Shown in pieces: positions 1 to 5,310 of a DNA stretch of 5,310 nucleotides (position 1 is its first letter; each line of letters opens with the position of its first letter). The position numbers were made by a program, and so were the translations under genes. The DNA is taken from the NCBI GenBank assembly GCA_023445955.1, contig JAEXJH010000055.1:1-5310 (forward strand). Reading direction: 5' to 3'. Source of the stretch: Pseudomonadota bacterium. Its GTDB lineage: Bacteria > Pseudomonadota > Alphaproteobacteria > Caulobacterales > Caulobacteraceae. The notes beneath the pieces are model-generated. The model had not been told where the DNA came from. It ran no database searches and saw nothing but the letters and a program-made list of their open reading frames with translations.

Positions 1-1950
1 GGGTCGGCCGGCGCCAACTGGCCCGCCTATGGCGGAACCTACGGCGCCCAGCGCTACTCGACCCTGGCCCAGATCACGCCGGCCAATGTCGGCCGGCTGG
101 AGCGCGCCTGGCTGATCCACACCGGCGACCTGCCGGCCAGCGCCGAGGCGCGCAAGCAGTACGGCGCGGAGACCACGCCCCTGAAGGTCGGCTCCAGCCT
201 CTATCTGTGCACGCCCAAGAACATCCTGATGTCGCTGGACGCGGCCACCGGCCAGACGCGCTGGCGCTTCGACCCCAAGGTCGCCGACATCCACATCCCC
301 TATACCGCCGCCTGCCGAGGTGTCGCCTATTACGCCGTGCCCGGCGCCAAGGCCGGCGAAGCCTGCGCCACCCGGATCATCGAAGGGACCTTGGACGCGC
401 GCCTGATCGCCGTGGACGCGGCCACGGGGCGCCCTTGCCCGGGCTTCGGATTCGGCGGCCAGGTCGATACGACCCAGGGGATCGGCCAGCACGTCCCGGG
501 CATGTTCTCCATCACCTCGGCCCCGACCATCGTGCGCGGCGTGGTGGTCACGGGACACCAGGTGCTCGACGGACAAAAGCGCGACGCGCCGTCCGGCGTG
601 ATCCAGGGCTACGACGCCGTCACCGGCAAGCTGGTCTGGGCCTGGGACATGGTGCGGCCCGAGCGGACCGGCGCGCCGCCGCCTGGCGAGACCTATACGC
701 GCGGCACCCCCAACATGTGGACGACGGCGACGGCCGACGAGGCGCTCGGCCTCGTCTATCTGCCGCTGGGCAATTCGGCGGTGGACTATTGGAGCGGCCT
801 GCGCACCTCGCGCGAGAAGGCCCATTCCACCTCGCTGGTGGCGCTGGACGCGGCGACGGGACGCAAGGTCTGGTCGTTCCAGGCGGTGCATAACGACGTC
901 TGGGACTATGATCTCGGATCGCAAGCCACCCTGGTGGATTTCCCCACGGTCCACGGCTCGATTCCCGCCGTGATCCTGCCCAGCAAGCAAGGCGACATCT
1001 ATGTCCTGAACCGCCGCACCGGATCGCCCCTGACCGGGGTGGTCGAGCGGCGCGTCCCCACGGGCGGCGTCGAGCCGCATGAGCGCTCGGCCACTCAGCC
1101 GTTTTCGCTCTACCACACGCTGCGCAAGCCCGACCTGACCGAAAGGTCGATGTGGGGCATGTCGCCGATCGACCAGATGATCTGCCGGATTCAATACCGG
1201 CTGGCGACCTACAAGGGCTTCTACACCCCGCCCGAGACCAAGGGCCGCTATGTCGAATATCCCGGCTACAATGGCGGCTCGGATTGGGGCGGCGTCGCGG
1301 TGGATCCCGTGCGCGGCGTCATCGTCGCCAACTACAACGACATGCCCAACTACAATCGCCTGGTGCCGCGCGCCGAAGCCAACAAGAAAGGCTGGGCGCC
1401 GCGCGGCCAGGAACGCGGCGGCTCGATGAAGAAGGGCGCCGAGGGCGCGGGCGATCCGCAGGCCGGCACGCCCTACGCCATCGACGTCAACGCCGGCTGG
1501 CGCCTGCCGGTCACGGGCCTTTTGTGCAAGCAGCCGCCCTATGGCGGCCTGCGGGCCATCGACCTGCTCAGCGGCAAGACGCTTTGGGACCGCCCCTTGG
1601 GCACGGCGCGCACCAACGGTCCGTTCGGCATCCCTTCCCACCTGCCTCTGACCATCGGCACGCCCAATAACGGCGGCGCGGTCGTCACGGCCGGCGGGGT
1701 GGTCTTCATCGCCGCGGCTACCGACAACCTGATCCGGGCGGTCGACCTGAAGAGCGGCCGCACCCTCTGGCAGGACGTCCTGCCGGCCGGCGGCCAGGCC
1801 ACGCCGATGACCTACGAGGTCGATGGCAAGCAGTATGTGGTGATCATGGCCGGCGGCCATCACTTCATGGAGACGCCGATCGGCGACGCCCTGGTCGCCT
1901 ACGCCCTGCCCGGCCCAACCGCCTCCGCAAACAAAGGCTCCAACCCATGA
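1..1950 (+). CDS. gcd: membrane-bound PQQ-dependent dehydrogenase, glucose/quinate/shikimate family (5' truncated)
   Basis: This is a quinoprotein dehydrogenase that oxidises a sugar or cyclic polyol in the periplasm and passes electrons to ubiquinone. The reading frame is open from base 1; 649 residues are visible. E. coli Gcd has about 796, so roughly 150 N-terminal residues are missing, which in this family form the five-helix membrane anchor. The visible part opens with the NWPAYGG...QRYS motif that begins the catalytic beta-propeller. PQQ-type W-motif repeats (D-x-x-[TS]-G, mostly followed by W) occur near residues 80, 139, 205, 283, 521 and 582. Aligned from memory to E. coli Gcd, W240 matches W404, D302 in VHNDVWDYD matches the catalytic D466, K329 in SKQGDIYVL matches K493, and N444 matches N607. 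The C-terminal GGQATPMTYEV and GDALVAYALP motifs are intact. At the place of E. coli H262, three residues before CRGV, there is T102, so the substrate may not be glucose. The family call is secure, but the symbol is only the best family match. The stop overlaps the next start. Confidence 0.93.
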   Translation, partial: GSAGANWPAYGGTYGAQRYSTLAQITPANVGRLERAWLIHTGDLPASAEARKQYGAETTPLKVGSSLYLCTPKNILMSLDAATGQTRWRFDPKVADIHIPYTAACRGVAYYAVPGAKAGEACATRIIEGTLDARLIAVDAATGRPCPGFGFGGQVDTTQGIGQHVPGMFSITSAPTIVRGVVVTGHQVLDGQKRDAPSGVIQGYDAVTGKLVWAWDMVRPERTGAPPPGETYTRGTPNMWTTATADEALGLVYLPLGNSAVDYWSGLRTSREKAHSTSLVALDAATGRKVWSFQAVHNDVWDYDLGSQATLVDFPTVHGSIPAVILPSKQGDIYVLNRRTGSPLTGVVERRVPTGGVEPHERSATQPFSLYHTLRKPDLTERSMWGMSPIDQMICRIQYRLATYKGFYTPPETKGRYVEYPGYNGGSDWGGVAVDPVRGVIVANYNDMPNYNRLVPRAEANKKGWAPRGQERGGSMKKGAEGAGDPQAGTPYAIDVNAGWRLPVTGLLCKQPPYGGLRAIDLLSGKTLWDRPLGTARTNGPFGIPSHLPLTIGTPNNGGAVVTAGGVVFIAAATDNLIRAVDLKSGRTLWQDVLPAGGQATPMTYEVDGKQYVVIMAGGHHFMETPIGDALVAYALPGPTASANKGSNP

Positions 1951-2525
1951 CCCGCAATGCTGGCCTTGCCGCCCTGCTCATCCTGCCGCTCCTAGCCAGC
2001 GCGGCCCACGCCCAAGAGGCGGCGGCGGATGGACAGGGGGAGCGTCTGGCCGGCGTGGCGCCCCTGGGCCTGACCGGCGTCCAGGCCCTGGTCGGTCGAG
2101 ACTTGCAGACCTTGCAAGGCGCGCCTCTGGTCTGCGGCGCGCCGCGCCCCGATGGCGCCAAGGCCTGCCGCGTGGCCCGTCGCTACGGCCAATATGTGAT
2201 CGACGATCCCGCGCCGCTCACGGCCAAGGTGCGTCTGCGCCGGCTGAGCTTGATCGTCCGGGGACAGACGGTCGAGGCGGTCGCTTTCGAAACCTCGCCC
2301 GACAATTTCCATGCGGTGACGCACCTGCTCAAGACGCGCCTGGGCGCGCCCGTGCGAACCCAAAGCGCGCGCGTGCGGCTTTCGGGCGAGGACCTGCCGC
2401 GCTTGACCATGGCTTGGCGGGCCAACGGGACGCTGGTCAGCCTGACCGACCCCACGCCTTTCCAGACCCTGTTGGTGCGCGTCGGCCATGACGACGGGTC
2501 AGCCACGACCGCCAGCGGCGTCTGA
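1947..2525 (+). CDS. exported protein of unknown function, translationally coupled to the PQQ dehydrogenase
   Basis: I do not recognise this 192-aa protein. It begins with a clear Sec signal peptide: MTRN, a hydrophobic stretch over residues 6-20, and an A-H-A site, so cleavage is likely after A22. The mature part is about 170 residues with two cysteines, C63 and C74, ten residues apart, which could form a disulfide in the periplasm. There is no haem-binding CxxCH and no further membrane segment. Residues 108-165 have the pattern helix, RLGAP, beta strand, WRANGTLVSL, an architecture that recurs in small periplasmic proteins of unknown function. The ATG overlaps the TGA of the dehydrogenase as ATGA, and a weak AAAGG lies nine bases upstream. 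The pair is therefore probably co-translated. A role in maturing or assisting the dehydrogenase is possible but is inferred only from position. Confidence 0.85.
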   Translation: MTRNAGLAALLILPLLASAAHAQEAAADGQGERLAGVAPLGLTGVQALVGRDLQTLQGAPLVCGAPRPDGAKACRVARRYGQYVIDDPAPLTAKVRLRRLSLIVRGQTVEAVAFETSPDNFHAVTHLLKTRLGAPVRTQSARVRLSGEDLPRLTMAWRANGTLVSLTDPTPFQTLLVRVGHDDGSATTASGV

Positions 2526-2613
2526 CGGCCACACGCGAATCACGGTTACGGTCAAGGGATCGTGAGGCGCTGGGTCGGAACAGGGCGGGTCGGCCAGGGA
2601 TTGGAAAAGGGGT

Positions 2614-2621
2614 AAGAAAGG
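2614..2621 (+). promoter_or_regulatory. ribosome binding site supporting a GTG start
   Basis: The purine run AAGAAAGG ends eight bases before the GTG at 2630. This is good Shine-Dalgarno spacing and is the reason for choosing GTG rather than the in-frame ATG at 2687, which would remove the basic N-terminal region of the signal peptide. Confidence 0.55.
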
Positions 2622-2629
2622 CTGTTCAC

Positions 2630-3289
2630 GTGCAACGCTCCCCACCCTTTTCAGGCCTCCGGGCCCCTTCGATCACCCTGGCCAGGATGGTCGCGGGCGC
2701 AGGCGCCGGCCTCGTGCTGGGCCTGGCGTCCGCCCCCAGCGCCGCTGGCGCCGACCAGACCCACACGACCGGCGCGCACGGCAGCCGCGAAAGCCTGGGC
2801 GGCGCGGTCACCGCGCCGCTGCGCGACATCAACCTGGTGCGCGAGGACATCCCGCCCGTCCTGATCAAGACGCTCGACGATCCCTATGCGCGCCCGGCCT
2901 CGCTGAGCTGCGAGCGCCTGGCCGCGCGGATCGCCGATCTCGACGCCGTGCTGGGCGAGGACTACGGGGCCCAAGACCACACGGACGACGACGCGCGCCC
3001 GATGCTGCTGGGGGCGGTCGCCAGCGCGGTCACCGACCTGGTGCCCATGCGCGGATGGATCCGCAAACTGTCCGGAGCCGATCGCCACGAACGCCAGGTG
3101 CGCGAGGCGCTGACCTCCGGCGCGGTGCGGCGCGGCTTTCTCAAGGGCTTGGCCACGGCCCGCGGCTGCGGCGAGCAGCAACATGTGGTGTTCATCGACG
3201 CGCCGGACGCCGCCGCCTCGCATCCGCTCGCCGCTTTGGTCACCGCCCAGGTCGATGGCCCGACGCTGAGCCTGGCCGGCCAGCCCTAG
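2630..3289 (+). CDS. exported alpha-helical protein of unknown function
   Basis: This 219-aa protein starts at GTG with a well-spaced ribosome binding site. The N-terminus is a signal peptide: arginines at 3, 11 and 19, a hydrophobic core over residues 20-39, and probable cleavage after A41 (A-G-A, then D). The mature protein has a conserved-looking block, PLRDINLVREDIPPVL (residues 63-78) and PYA (86-88), then C94. A predominantly helical segment over residues 95-175 contains VPMRGWIRKLSGADRH (138-153). A second cysteine, C180, could pair with C94. The block resembles, from memory, hypothetical exported proteins common in Caulobacterales and related alphaproteobacteria; no function is known to me. 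The tail after C180 (about 39 residues) looks less conserved in type. It sits 104 bases downstream of the previous gene, a gap in which I see no convincing promoter or terminator, so it may be read through from upstream. Confidence 0.85.
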   Translation: MQRSPPFSGLRAPSITLARMVAGAGAGLVLGLASAPSAAGADQTHTTGAHGSRESLGGAVTAPLRDINLVREDIPPVLIKTLDDPYARPASLSCERLAARIADLDAVLGEDYGAQDHTDDDARPMLLGAVASAVTDLVPMRGWIRKLSGADRHERQVREALTSGAVRRGFLKGLATARGCGEQQHVVFIDAPDAAASHPLAALVTAQVDGPTLSLAGQP

Positions 3290-3381
3290 GCGCCCGCGAA
3301 CGCCAGACCTGCTCTCAACGATCGGCTGCGGTCCCTCAATCGGCCCTTGGGTCGTCAAACTACCCACCAAGGCGCTTTAAG

Positions 3382-3409
3382 CCGACAAAACATCGTGCAA
3401 CGATATTTT
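3382..3409 (+). promoter_or_regulatory. candidate sigma70-type promoter for the carboxypeptidase gene
   Basis: CCGACA at 3382-3387 (four of six matches to TTGACA) is followed after 16 bases by TATTTT at 3404-3409 (four of six matches to TATAAT). It lies in the only AT-rich island and points toward the gene at 3504, which would give a leader of about 90 bases. The ATCGT/ACGAT repeat falls in the spacer and the CTGAA-A-TTCAG palindrome near the expected start of transcription. The match is weak and was found by eye. Confidence 0.25.
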
Positions 3410-3478
3410 ATGACCTGAAATTCAGATCGCGTTAACCGGACCGACGGCGACATGGGCCACACGCTCCTATCCAGTTCA

Positions 3479-3503
3479 GGGACCGCCGGCCGGCGGACTG
3501 CCC
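3479..3503 (+). promoter_or_regulatory. GC-rich hairpin over the ribosome binding site of the carboxypeptidase gene
   Basis: Positions 3483-3496 form a perfect 14-base palindrome (CCGCCGGCCGGCGG) that can fold as a CCGCC/GGCGG stem with a GGCC loop. The likely Shine-Dalgarno GGCGGA (3492-3497) is inside the right arm. GGG at 3479-3481 can also pair with CCC at 3501-3503, directly before the ATG at 3504. The structure could limit ribosome access. The palindrome is seen directly; regulation is inferred, and GC-rich DNA produces such palindromes by chance more often than average DNA. Confidence 0.35.
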
Positions 3504-4742
3504 ATGCTTTTGTCGTCGCGCCCGCGCCTTGCGCTGATCATGCTCCTCGCCGCCCTCGTTGCGACGCTAATGTTCGCCCCCGGGCTGGCGAGGACCGAAA
3601 GCCCCGTCGCGGAGCGGTTCGCCGCGATCGTCATCGACGCGGAGACCGGCGAGACGCTGTTTGCCCGCCATGCCGACGCCCGCCGCTATCCGGCCTCCTT
3701 GACCAAGGTGATGACGCTCTATCTGGCGTTCGACGCCCTCGACGCGGGTCGCATCAAACCCGCGGATCCGGTGGTCTTTTCGCGCCGGGCCGCGGCGCGG
3801 CCGCCCTCGCGTCTGGGCCTTCGCGCCGGTGAACAGATGAGCGTGCGCGAGGCCATGGACGTGCTGGTCGTCAAGTCCGCCAACGACGTCGCCACGGCCC
3901 TGGCCGAACGGCTGGGCGGCGACGAGGCCGCGTTCGCCCGGTCCATGACCCGCAAGGCCAAGCAGCTTGGCTTGACGCACACCCAATTTCGCAACGCCTC
4001 GGGCTTGCCCGAAGCGGGCCATTTCAGCACCGCGCGCGACCTGGCGCTGCTGGGCCGAGCCTTTCTGCGCGACCATCCCGACGACTACGCGATTTTCGAC
4101 CAGGAGCAGACGGTGTTCCGCGGAAGGCTGATCCGGGGGCATAATCGCCTGCTGGCCCGGCCGGGCATCGACGGCTTCAAGACCGGCTTCGTCAACGCCT
4201 CGGGCTACAACCTGCTGACCTCGGGGGTGCGCGACGGGCGACGGGTGATCGCCGTGGTGCTGGGCGGTCGCTCGGCGCGATCGCGCGACGCCTTCATGGC
4301 CAAACTGGTCCAGGCCAGCTTTTCCAGCCTCGCGATCCGGTCGGCCGGCTTCGAGCTGACGGTCGCGGACCTGATGGCCGAACCGGCCGCGCCTCTGTCC
4401 TACGCCGCGGCGGCTTCGAGCCTGGCCTCGCCGCCCATCCTCCAGGCGGCCCTGGCCCAGCCCGAGCCGGCGCCCGCCCAAGGCGACGCCTCGCCCACGG
4501 CCTCCGAGCCCTCGCGCCTCTGGGTCCAGGTCGGCGCGTTCCGCACCAAGGCCCGTAGCCAGGCGCGGCTGGCCGATATCGTCAAGCGCCACCCGCGCCG
4601 CTTCGGCGCCAGATCGCGGGACGTGGCCAGGATCGGCGGTCTCTTCGCGGCTCGGTTCGCGGCGCGCAGCGCAAAGGGCGCCGACGCGGCCTGCGCGCTC
4701 CTGGCGGCCGATGGCGAGGATTGCCTGGTCCTGACCGAATGA
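3504..4742 (+). CDS. D-alanyl-D-alanine carboxypeptidase (peptidase S11) with C-terminal SPOR domain
   Basis: This 412-aa periplasmic penicillin-binding protein removes the terminal D-alanine from peptidoglycan stem peptides. A signal peptide covers residues 1-29, with hydrophobic core LALIMLLAALVATLMF and likely cleavage after G-L-A. The S11 catalytic domain spans about residues 34-275 with all three active-site motifs: S65-L-T-K68 (nucleophile and base), S125-A-N127, and K226-T-G228. An Ala/Pro/Ser-rich linker (about 290-337) leads to a SPOR domain (about 338-411) beginning LWVQVGAFRTKARSQARL. SPOR domains bind denuded glycan strands at the septum, so the enzyme is likely recruited to the division site. 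It takes the place of the second domain and amphipathic membrane anchor of E. coli PBP5, giving a soluble enzyme. This architecture is common in alphaproteobacteria (DacA/DacF-like). The ATG at 3504 keeps the whole signal peptide; an in-frame ATG at 3540 would cut it. Function is confident; the exact symbol is not. Confidence 0.93.
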   Translation: MLLSSRPRLALIMLLAALVATLMFAPGLARTESPVAERFAAIVIDAETGETLFARHADARRYPASLTKVMTLYLAFDALDAGRIKPADPVVFSRRAAARPPSRLGLRAGEQMSVREAMDVLVVKSANDVATALAERLGGDEAAFARSMTRKAKQLGLTHTQFRNASGLPEAGHFSTARDLALLGRAFLRDHPDDYAIFDQEQTVFRGRLIRGHNRLLARPGIDGFKTGFVNASGYNLLTSGVRDGRRVIAVVLGGRSARSRDAFMAKLVQASFSSLAIRSAGFELTVADLMAEPAAPLSYAAAASSLASPPILQAALAQPEPAPAQGDASPTASEPSRLWVQVGAFRTKARSQARLADIVKRHPRRFGARSRDVARIGGLFAARFAARSAKGADAACALLAADGEDCLVLTE

Positions 4743-4820
4743 GGCCGCCCGATGCATCGTCCCCGAGGCTCGCGCGCTTGAACCCCTGGCGCATGGTCGA
4801 TGGCCAGACTCGGCCCTGGC

Positions 4821-4824
4821 GAGG
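4821..4824 (+). promoter_or_regulatory. ribosome binding site of kup
   Basis: GAGG ends five bases before the ATG at 4830. It is the only good start in this frame, because the same frame is closed by a TGA at 4779-4781 upstream and the conserved Kup sequence begins about 20 residues after this ATG. Confidence 0.5.
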
Positions 4825-4829
4825 ATGAC

Positions 4830-5310
4830 ATGAGCGAGATTGTCACCGATGCGACCGACAGCCACGCCGCGCCGTCGGCCGAGCGCTTCTGGCCGCTGGC
4901 CTTGGGCGCCATCGGGGTGGTCTTCGGCGACATCGGCACAAGCCCGCTCTACGCGATGCGCGAGGCCCTGGCCCATTCGCGCTCAGGCGGAACCGCGCCG
5001 CTGGCGGTGCTGGGGGTGGTGTCCCTGGTGACTTGGGCGCTGATCCTGGTGGTGACGCTCAAGTACGTCGTCTTCCTGATGCGCGCCGACAACAAGGGCG
5101 AAGGCGGGACCCTGGCCCTGATGGCCCTGGCCCAGCGCGCCTTGGCGCAACGATCCCCAGCCCAGGATCCTTCTTCCAAAAGCCCCTCGGCCCAGCCCCT
5201 ATCGCCCGGGCCCCGAGGCGGACGACGCGCCTCGGCGGTCCTGGTCCTGGGCATCCTCGGCGCGGCCTTCTTCTATGCCGATGGTATCATCACCCCGGCG
5301 GTGTCGGTCC
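4830..5310 (+). CDS. kup: Kup-family potassium uptake transporter (3' truncated)
   Basis: This is the N-terminal 160 residues of an inner-membrane K+ transporter of the KUP/HAK/KT family, which imports potassium, probably with protons. The frame stays open to the window end; full proteins are about 620-650 residues. The first 20 residues are polar, and TM1 (about 21-41) ends in the family signature GDIGTSPLY (33-41). TM2 (about 57-84) is followed by RADNKGEGG (85-93), another family hallmark, and TM3 begins near 137 with [11 protein letters not shown] (147-157). The usual YGD motif here reads YAD (A150). The cytoplasmic loop between TM2 and TM3 carries a Ser/Pro/Gln-rich stretch (about 107-133) that looks longer than in E. 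coli Kup and uses unusually AT-richer codons. The gene lies 87 bases after the carboxypeptidase stop, with no terminator seen between them, so read-through is possible. Confidence 0.93.
   Translation, partial: MSEIVTDATDSHAAPSAERFWPLALGAIGVVFGDIGTSPLYAMREALAHSRSGGTAPLAVLGVVSLVTWALILVVTLKYVVFLMRADNKGEGGTLALMALAQRALAQRSPAQDPSSKSPSAQPLSPGPRGGRRASAVLVLGILGAAFFYADGIITPAVSV

Larger units (their letters stand above)
3290..3503 (+). other. intergenic region upstream of the carboxypeptidase gene
   Basis: This is the longest non-coding stretch in the window (214 bases). It contains a distinct AT-richer island at about 3375-3435 in otherwise GC-rich DNA, as expected for a promoter region. Small inverted repeats are present: CCTTGG/CCAAGG (3345-3350 with 3367-3372), ATCGT/ACGAT (3392-3396 with 3400-3404), and CTGAA-A-TTCAG (3415-3425). 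No stem followed by a T-run was found, so there is no intrinsic terminator for the upstream gene. Reading frames crossing this region on either strand have no protein-like features. Confidence 0.6.

Noticed and set aside
207..893. 228-residue + strand frame inside the dehydrogenase
   Set aside because: It is a +2 frame shadow of a gene with unmistakable family motifs; its sequence is low-complexity Arg/Gly/Ala.
2651..3370. 239-residue antisense open frame opposite the 219-aa exported protein
   Set aside because: The composition is that of a GC-rich shadow frame. The + strand frame has a signal peptide, a ribosome binding site and motif-like sequence.
3345..3372. CCTTGG/CCAAGG inverted repeat as a terminator for the 219-aa gene
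   Set aside because: The stem is only six base pairs with a 16-base loop, and there is no following T-run.
3055..3435. 126-residue + strand frame running from the exported protein into the intergenic region
   Set aside because: It overlaps a better-supported gene, is arginine-rich, and its tail is translated AT-rich promoter-like DNA.
3431..3437. GTTAACC as a possible CtrA half-site upstream of the carboxypeptidase
   Set aside because: A full site needs a second TTAA at seven bases, which is absent; the nearest TTAA (3377-3380) is too far away, and a single half-site is not evidence.
3452..3832. 126-residue + strand frame starting before the carboxypeptidase
   Set aside because: It overlaps the signal peptide and catalytic domain of the carboxypeptidase out of frame and has no recognisable features.
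3567..4976. 469-residue antisense open frame opposite the carboxypeptidase and kup start
   Set aside because: It lies opposite a clearly real gene, is very rich in Arg, Gly and Ala as expected of a GC-rich shadow frame, and shows no domain motif.
1..5310. Search for CRISPR arrays, tRNA or rRNA genes, insertion sequences, attachment sites or a defence system
   Set aside because: I saw no spaced direct repeats, no tRNA-like cloverleaf, no transposase or integrase motifs and no defence proteins; nearly all bases are in housekeeping-type genes on one strand.

Overview
The window is high-GC DNA from a Gram-negative bacterium, most likely an alphaproteobacterium and plausibly of the Caulobacteraceae. 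That placement is an inference. It rests on the GC-rich third codon positions, the S11 carboxypeptidase fused to a SPOR domain, a PQQ glucose-dehydrogenase-family enzyme beside a small exported protein, and a 219-residue exported protein of a type I associate with Caulobacterales and Sphingomonads. All genes I can support lie on the + strand, and the window is almost entirely coding.

Layout: (1) Positions 1-1950 hold the 3' part of a membrane-bound PQQ-dependent dehydrogenase of the glucose/quinate/shikimate family; the 5' end, with the membrane anchor, lies outside. (2) Positions 1947-2525 hold a 192-aa exported protein of unknown function, joined to the dehydrogenase by a 4-base ATGA overlap. 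(3) Positions 2630-3289 hold a GTG-started 219-aa exported protein of unknown function. (4) Positions 3290-3503 are a non-coding interval. It contains the only AT-rich island of the window, a weak sigma70-like promoter candidate, small palindromes, and a strong GC hairpin over the ribosome binding site of the next gene. (5) Positions 3504-4742 hold a complete D-alanyl-D-alanine carboxypeptidase (peptidase S11) with a C-terminal SPOR domain. (6) Positions 4830-5310 hold the 5' end of a Kup-type potassium transporter, which runs off the window.

The genes fall into separate jobs: periplasmic sugar or polyol oxidation feeding electrons to ubiquinone (gene 1, perhaps assisted by gene 2), peptidoglycan trimming targeted to the division site (gene 5), and potassium uptake (gene 6). 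Nothing ties them into one pathway, and I see no mobile element, CRISPR array, tRNA, rRNA or defence system. The window reads as an ordinary chromosomal segment. The points most worth checking are the substituted active-site position in the dehydrogenase, its coupled partner protein, the hairpin before the carboxypeptidase start, and an elongated low-complexity loop in Kup.
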